Below the pieces are notes generated by a model. It did not search any database, was not told the DNA's origin, and was given only the letters and a program-made list of their open reading frames with translations. Positions 5,828-9,077 of a stretch of 9,077 nt of DNA are shown here, one piece after another. How positions within the stretch are numbered: position 1 is the stretch's first letter; the number at the start of each line of letters is the position of its first letter. Position numbers and translations under genes: made by a program. The stretch comes from CAZHGD01 sp964531735 (GTDB lineage Bacteria; Armatimonadota; UBA10988): the NCBI GenBank assembly GCA_964531735.1, contig CAZHGD010000233.1, positions 1 to 9,077 on the forward strand. The letters run 5' to 3'.

Positions 5828-7345
5828 TCATTCGTCGGCCTGCGAGGCTGGGTCACGCTGGTAGAGCTCGGTCAGCTCGCCCAGCCGGTCGGTCACCTCG
5901 GCCAGCCGCGCGTCGGGCGGGATCCGCCAGGTCCAATTGCCGGCCGGCTGGCCCGGGCAGTTCATGCGGGCCGCGGCGCCCAAGCCCAGCACGTCCTGCA
6001 TCGGGATCAGCGTGGTGTTGGCCACACTGCCCAGCGCCACACGGATCAGCGCCCAGTTGATCTCGTGCGGCTCGTAGCCGAGGTACCGGCGCACCCGGTC
6101 CTGCTCGGCCTGCCCGCACGACAGCCACCAGCCCACCGCCGTGTCGTTGTCGTGCGTACCGGTGTAGACCACGCAGTTGGCCTCGTGCTGGTGCGGCTGG
6201 AAACAGCCGTTGGTCCCCTCGCACCAGGCGAACTGCAGGATCTTCATGCCGGGGAAGTCGAACCCGTCGCGGAGCGCCTCGACGTCCGGCGTGATCACGC
6301 CGAGGTCCTCGGCCATGATCGGCAGCGCGCCCAGCGCCTCGCCCACCGTCTCGAACAGCTCCTCGCCCGGGCACTTGACCCACTCACCGTTGACCGCGGT
6401 CTCTTCGCCGGCCGGCACGCGCCAGTAGGACTCGAAGCCGCGGAAATGGTCGAGGCGCACCGCGTCAACCAGCCGCAGCGTGGTGCGGAATCGCTCGACC
6501 CACCAGTCGAACCCACGGTCGGCCAGCTTGTCCCAGTCGTAGAGCGGGTTGCCCCAGAGCTGCCCGGTGGCGCTGAAGTAGTCCGGCGGCACACCGGCCA
6601 CGGCCAGCGGCGTCCCCTCCTCGTCCAGCTCGAACAGGTCGCGGTTGGCCCAGACGTCGGCACTGTCGTAGGCGACGAAAATCGGGATGTCACCGAACAC
6701 CGCCACGCCGTTGGCCGCCGCGTAGTCCTTGATCCGCGCCCACTGGTCCCAGAACAGGCACTGGCAGAAGATGTGGTAGTCGATCTCGGTGGCCAGCTCA
6801 CGCCGCCAGCGTTGCAGCGCCGCTGCGTCGTGGCGCGAGGCGCCGGTCTCCCAGGTGTTCCAGACCGCGCCGCCATGGTGCTGCTTCAGCGCCATGAACA
6901 GCGCGAAATCGTCCAGCCAGCCGACCATGTCGGGCGCATCGGCCAGCGCCGCCAGGCGCTGCGAGGCCACGGCGGCCTCGCCGTCGCCGTGCCGCTTGAA
7001 CGCCACGCGCAGCAGTGACCGCTTCCAGGGAATGACCCAGCCGAAATCGACTTGGCCCGCTGGGAACGCCGGCACCTCGCCGAGGTCCTCAGGGCGCAGG
7101 AAGCCGTCCGCGAGCAGCAGCTCAGGCGACACCAGCAACGGGTTGCCGGCGAACGCCGAGTGCCCGCTGTACGGTGAGTCACCGTAGCCGGTCGGACCCA
7201 GCGGATTGACCTGCCAGATGCTCTGGCGCGCCGCCGCCAGGAAGTCGACGAACCGGCGCGCCTCGGGGCCGAGGTCGCCAATGCCATAGGGCCCGGGCAG
7301 ACACGTCGGGTGCAGCAGCACGCCTGAAGCGCGAGGGAATGGCAT
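5828..7345 (-). CDS. malQ: 4-alpha-glucanotransferase (amylomaltase, GH77)
   Basis: 505 residues. MalQ transfers alpha-1,4-glucan segments between maltodextrins, releasing glucose, in cytosolic maltodextrin or glycogen metabolism. The N-terminal family signature SGVLLHPTCLPGPYGIGDLG is at residues 7-26, followed by WQVNPLGPTGYGDSPY at 44-59. GDIPIFVAYDSADVW (218-232) and the GVPPDYFSATGQLWGNPLYDW region (251-271) are classic GH77. The catalytic triad is D299 in RLDHFRG (nucleophile), E346 in MAEDLG (acid/base) and D399 in GTHDND, close to 293/340/395 of the Thermus enzyme. Length matches the compact Thermus/Aquifex type, not the longer E. coli type. The chosen start, preceded by GGAGA, puts the signature at the N-terminus; the frame continues 30 codons upstream to another ATG with no family similarity. 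No other maltose-utilisation gene is adjacent, so it seems a stand-alone unit. Confidence 0.97.
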   Translation of the reverse strand: MPFPRASGVLLHPTCLPGPYGIGDLGPEARRFVDFLAAARQSIWQVNPLGPTGYGDSPYSGHSAFAGNPLLVSPELLLADGFLRPEDLGEVPAFPAGQVDFGWVIPWKRSLLRVAFKRHGDGEAAVASQRLAALADAPDMVGWLDDFALFMALKQHHGGAVWNTWETGASRHDAAALQRWRRELATEIDYHIFCQCLFWDQWARIKDYAAANGVAVFGDIPIFVAYDSADVWANRDLFELDEEGTPLAVAGVPPDYFSATGQLWGNPLYDWDKLADRGFDWWVERFRTTLRLVDAVRLDHFRGFESYWRVPAGEETAVNGEWVKCPGEELFETVGEALGALPIMAEDLGVITPDVEALRDGFDFPGMKILQFAWCEGTNGCFQPHQHEANCVVYTGTHDNDTAVGWWLSCGQAEQDRVRRYLGYEPHEINWALIRVALGSVANTTLIPMQDVLGLGAAARMNCPGQPAGNWTWRIPPDARLAEVTDRLGELTELYQRDPASQADE

Positions 7346-7351
7346 CTGGGC

Positions 7352-7356
7352 TCTCC
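7352..7356 (-). promoter_or_regulatory. Ribosome binding site of malQ
   Basis: GGAGA on the minus strand lies 6 bases before the ATG at 7345, supporting that start over the upstream in-frame ATG at 7435. Confidence 0.6.
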
Positions 7357-7387
7357 GGCGGACGCTCGTGCGAGCTCGCCCCGTCCA

Positions 7388-7398
7388 TTGTGACACAA
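7388..7398. promoter_or_regulatory. Short perfect palindrome TTGTGACACAA, possible operator
   Basis: Five-base arms around a single A form a perfect inverted repeat, an AT-rich patch inside a GC-rich divergent region. It lies 42 bases upstream of the malQ start and about 95 bases upstream of the TPR gene. Such sites often bind dimeric repressors. On the minus strand CACAAT inside it could also be a -10 hexamer for malQ, though no good -35 precedes it. Regulator unknown; could be chance. Confidence 0.3.
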
Positions 7399-7479
7399 AC
7401 CAAGGGCCGTGCTCACCGATTCGCTCACCCGCCACCTGGTTCCTGCCGCTACACCACCTGCGCAGCAGGCGTCTTGCGG

Positions 7480-7485
7480 TATGCT
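7480..7485 (+). promoter_or_regulatory. Possible -10 element just before the TPR gene (leaderless transcript)
   Basis: TATGCT fits the TAnnnT core of a -10 box and ends 7 bases before the ATG at 7493, so transcription would begin at or next to the start codon. No Shine-Dalgarno sequence is visible before this gene, unlike the four other complete genes here. No recognisable -35 hexamer was found at 16-18 bases. Confidence 0.35.
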
Positions 7486-7492
7486 ATGGCGC

Positions 7493-8179
7493 ATGGATCT
7501 GTGGCAGCGGCTGCGGCATTTCTGGAGCGAGGTGACCTGGACCCCGCCGGTCACGGCCGAGGCCGGCCTCGTCGTGACGCCGGAGCTCACCCGACCCGAC
7601 CCGCAAGCCGCGGCGCATGTCTCCGCCGCGCGCGAGGCGCTGCACCAGGGCCGCCTCGAAGCCTGCGCCGAAGCCGCCTTGGTGGCGCTGGAGCACGACC
7701 CCAACGACGTCACCGCGGCGTTCCTGCTCGGGCACACCCGCCTGCGCCAGCAGCGGCTCGAGGAGGCCGAGGATGCCTTCCGCCGCGCGGTGGCCGCCGG
7801 CGACCCGTTCGGCCTGGCCAGCGGATGGCTGGCCCAGGTGGCCCGCCTGGCCGCCGCCGAGCCGCGCCCGTTCCCCTCGCAGACGGCCGCCGAAGCCATC
7901 GAGCTGGAACGGGCCGCGCGCGCGGCCCTCCGGGCGCATGAGCCAGCCCAGGCGCGTGACCTGGCCGCGGAGGCCGTGGCGCTCGATCCGGCCAACCTGC
8001 TCGCGCACCACCATCTGGGTCAGGCGCTGTTGGCGCTGGGCCGACGCTCCGAGGCCCTGGCGGCGTTCGAAGCCGCGCGGCCGTTCGAGTTGGGGCTGGG
8101 GCTGGTGGATAGCTGGATCACCGAAGCCCTGGAGAGCGGTTGGCCGGCTGCCATGCCTGACGAGAACGCCCCGGACTAG
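7493..8179 (+). CDS. Tetratricopeptide repeat (TPR) protein
   Basis: 228 residues, no signal peptide or membrane segment, so probably cytosolic. After an N-terminal stretch with aromatic residues (DLWQRLRHFWSEVTW), helical repeats of about 34 residues follow: roughly 41-72 (ending ALEHDPND), 73-105 (FLLGHTRLRQQRLEEAEDAF), 136-168 (ARDLAAEAVALDPAN) and 169-200 (LGQALLALGRRSEALAAFE). The LG.A....G...EA...F.A....P pattern is typical of TPRs, which bind peptides or partner proteins; no enzyme domain is attached. A spacer at about 106-135, rich in Ala and Pro, splits the repeats into two pairs. The start at 7493 is chosen because the N-terminal aromatic helix begins there; in-frame ATGs at 7481 and 7409 are alternatives without better ribosome sites. 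It is divergent from malQ; a shared job is not shown. Confidence 0.85.
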   Translation: MDLWQRLRHFWSEVTWTPPVTAEAGLVVTPELTRPDPQAAAHVSAAREALHQGRLEACAEAALVALEHDPNDVTAAFLLGHTRLRQQRLEEAEDAFRRAVAAGDPFGLASGWLAQVARLAAAEPRPFPSQTAAEAIELERAARAALRAHEPAQARDLAAEAVALDPANLLAHHHLGQALLALGRRSEALAAFEAARPFELGLGLVDSWITEALESGWPAAMPDENAPD

Positions 8180-8263
8180 AGTCTGATCGGCTGGCGGGCG
8201 GGGCGAACAGACGCCTGTCCTGGCCGGTGGTCTTCAGCAGAAGCGCCAGCGGTCGTCTCGCAC

Positions 8264-8284
8264 GGCCGGCTCGCCGAGCCGGCC
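8264..8284. repeat. Perfect GC-rich palindrome, REP-like element or two-way terminator
   Basis: Nine-base perfect arms (8264-8272 and 8276-8284) flank a GCC loop. It sits between the convergent TPR gene and the unknown minus-strand gene, 84 bases after one stop and 35 bases beyond the other. Position fits a bidirectional terminator, but there is no T-run. The GGCCGGCTC arm followed by CCTACC resembles dispersed palindromic intergenic elements I remember from GC-rich environmental bacteria. The rest of the 8180-8319 gap shows only a weak imperfect hairpin (about 8220-8248) and no gene. Confidence 0.55.
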
Positions 8285-8319
8285 CTACCTTGGCGACGCG
8301 ACCAGTTCGTGGCTCCGGC

Positions 8320-9077
8320 TCAGCGCGCGTCGCTGACCAGCCAGCGCCGGTCTTCAGTGCCGGCAGCCGTCTTGGTCTCGCGCTTCGGCAGCGGACCCGG
8401 CACCCAGGTGGACAACTGGCCCGTGCCGACACCGACATACCGCGCCAGGAAGTCGTCATCGGCCACGTTGCCGCCGACGAACAGCGGGTTGCGCTTCAGC
8501 AGCACGTTGCGCCACAGCAGCCAGGACTCCTGAGAGCTGACCGTCGACAGGTTGACCTGAGCAATGTCGCGCGCGAAGTGCTCGGTTTGGTCCTCAGCCT
8601 TGCGGTAGCCCGGCGGGCGGACCACCTGCGTCTGCATCGAGGCGTTGTACTGCTTCTCGATGAGCTCCGTCTTCGGCATCTGGCCCGGATTGAGCAGGTA
8701 CTCGGGCAACGGCCGCCGGTAGTCGCGGTTGGTCCAGAAGTGCAGCATGTGCACGTTGCCCTTGTCGGCGATGGCGTTGTACTCGCCGCGCAGCGCGGTC
8801 GGACCCGAGATGCGGTTGCGCGTGAACAGGCGCCGCAACTGCATCACCGACTCGCCGATGAGCATTTGCGGTGGGCGCGCGTCGTAGGCGATCTTGTAGT
8901 ACTCCAGGTAGTCCATGAAGCGGTGCATGGCACCGATCATGGCCAGGAACTCCGGCACGTAGTTGCAGGTGCGCGCCAGGTCGCGGAAGGTCTCGGGCAC
9001 CGTGGCCGTCGCGGTCAGGGCCGGCGTGCCGCCGCCGGCGCCACCACCGCCGACCACGCCGGGACCGCCGGGCGCGC
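8320..9077 (-). CDS. Unrecognised protein, N-terminus cut by window edge
   Basis: 251 residues are visible; the frame is open to the right edge, so the beginning lies outside. The first 18 visible residues are a Gly/Pro-rich, low-complexity linker (including VVGGGGAGGGTP), which suggests that another domain, or a membrane anchor, precedes it. A soluble, mixed helical segment with many aromatic and charged residues follows (about 25-190: FLAMIGAMHRFMDYLEYYK, then FTRNRISGP, then HMLHFWTNRDYRRPLPEYL). Later come VNLSTVSSQESWLLWRNVLL and a polar, Pro/Lys/Arg-rich tail ending at SDAR. I recognise no family and assign no function. A GTG at 9057 falls inside the linker and is unlikely to be the start. 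Codon use looks like that of its neighbours, so it is probably a real native gene. Confidence 0.75.
   Translation of the reverse strand, partial: APGGPGVVGGGGAGGGTPALTATATVPETFRDLARTCNYVPEFLAMIGAMHRFMDYLEYYKIAYDARPPQMLIGESVMQLRRLFTRNRISGPTALRGEYNAIADKGNVHMLHFWTNRDYRRPLPEYLLNPGQMPKTELIEKQYNASMQTQVVRPPGYRKAEDQTEHFARDIAQVNLSTVSSQESWLLWRNVLLKRNPLFVGGNVADDDFLARYVGVGTGQLSTWVPGPLPKRETKTAAGTEDRRWLVSDAR

Noticed and set aside
5813..7018. Plus-strand open frame (401 codons) opposite malQ
   Set aside because: Shadow of the unmistakable MalQ frame; no domain and no ribosome site.
1..9077. tRNA, rRNA, riboswitch or transposase genes
   Set aside because: No cloverleaf signatures, rRNA motifs, known riboswitch cores, DDE transposase frames or terminal inverted repeats with target duplications were seen on reading the window.

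Overview
The window is a GC-rich bacterial chromosomal segment with seven protein-coding genes, two of them cut by the window edges. No tRNA, rRNA, CRISPR array, insertion sequence or phage gene was seen. The best lineage clue is the pseudopilin at 5141-5782. Its N-terminus (FTLIELLVVIAIIAILAAI, then FPVFAKAREKAR) and its C-terminal H-X9-DG motif belong to a pseudopilin family that is strongly expanded in Armatimonadota, Planctomycetota and related groups. The FPVF.(K/R)AREKAR form points most to Armatimonadota. This is inferred from sequence feel, not from a search.

Layout. Bases 1-4224 (+) hold a two-gene operon. The first gene is the 3' part of a WD40 beta-propeller protein with eight blades at exact 42-residue spacing. 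Its stop codon overlaps, as ATGA, the start of a secreted 836-residue glycoside hydrolase-like protein related to GH42 beta-galactosidases. Facing it, with 9 bases between the two stop codons, is a short-chain dehydrogenase/reductase (4234-4962, -). A 178-base divergent region separates this from the pseudopilin gene (5141-5782, +). The pseudopilin gene converges on a compact amylomaltase, MalQ (5828-7345, -), and a near-perfect 13-bp-arm palindrome lies between them as a likely two-way terminator. A second divergent region (7346-7492) leads to a small TPR protein (7493-8179, +). That gene converges, across a 140-base gap holding another perfect palindrome, on an unrecognised protein (8320 to the right edge, -).

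How the genes fit together. Carbohydrate handling is the only visible theme: a secreted GH42-like enzyme or binding protein, cytosolic MalQ for maltodextrin or glycogen metabolism, and an SDR that could act on sugars or other alcohols and ketones. Apart from the WD40/GH42-like pair, the genes alternate in strand and look like separate transcription units, so no larger pathway can be claimed. The most interesting item is the GH42-like protein. It keeps the four cysteines of the GH42 zinc site and both expected glutamates, but has Asp instead of the Asn that normally precedes the acid/base Glu, carries an extra N-terminal carbohydrate-binding-like domain, and is translationally coupled to a WD40 scaffold. 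I found no convincing evidence for a wholly new defence, mobile or RNA-based system.
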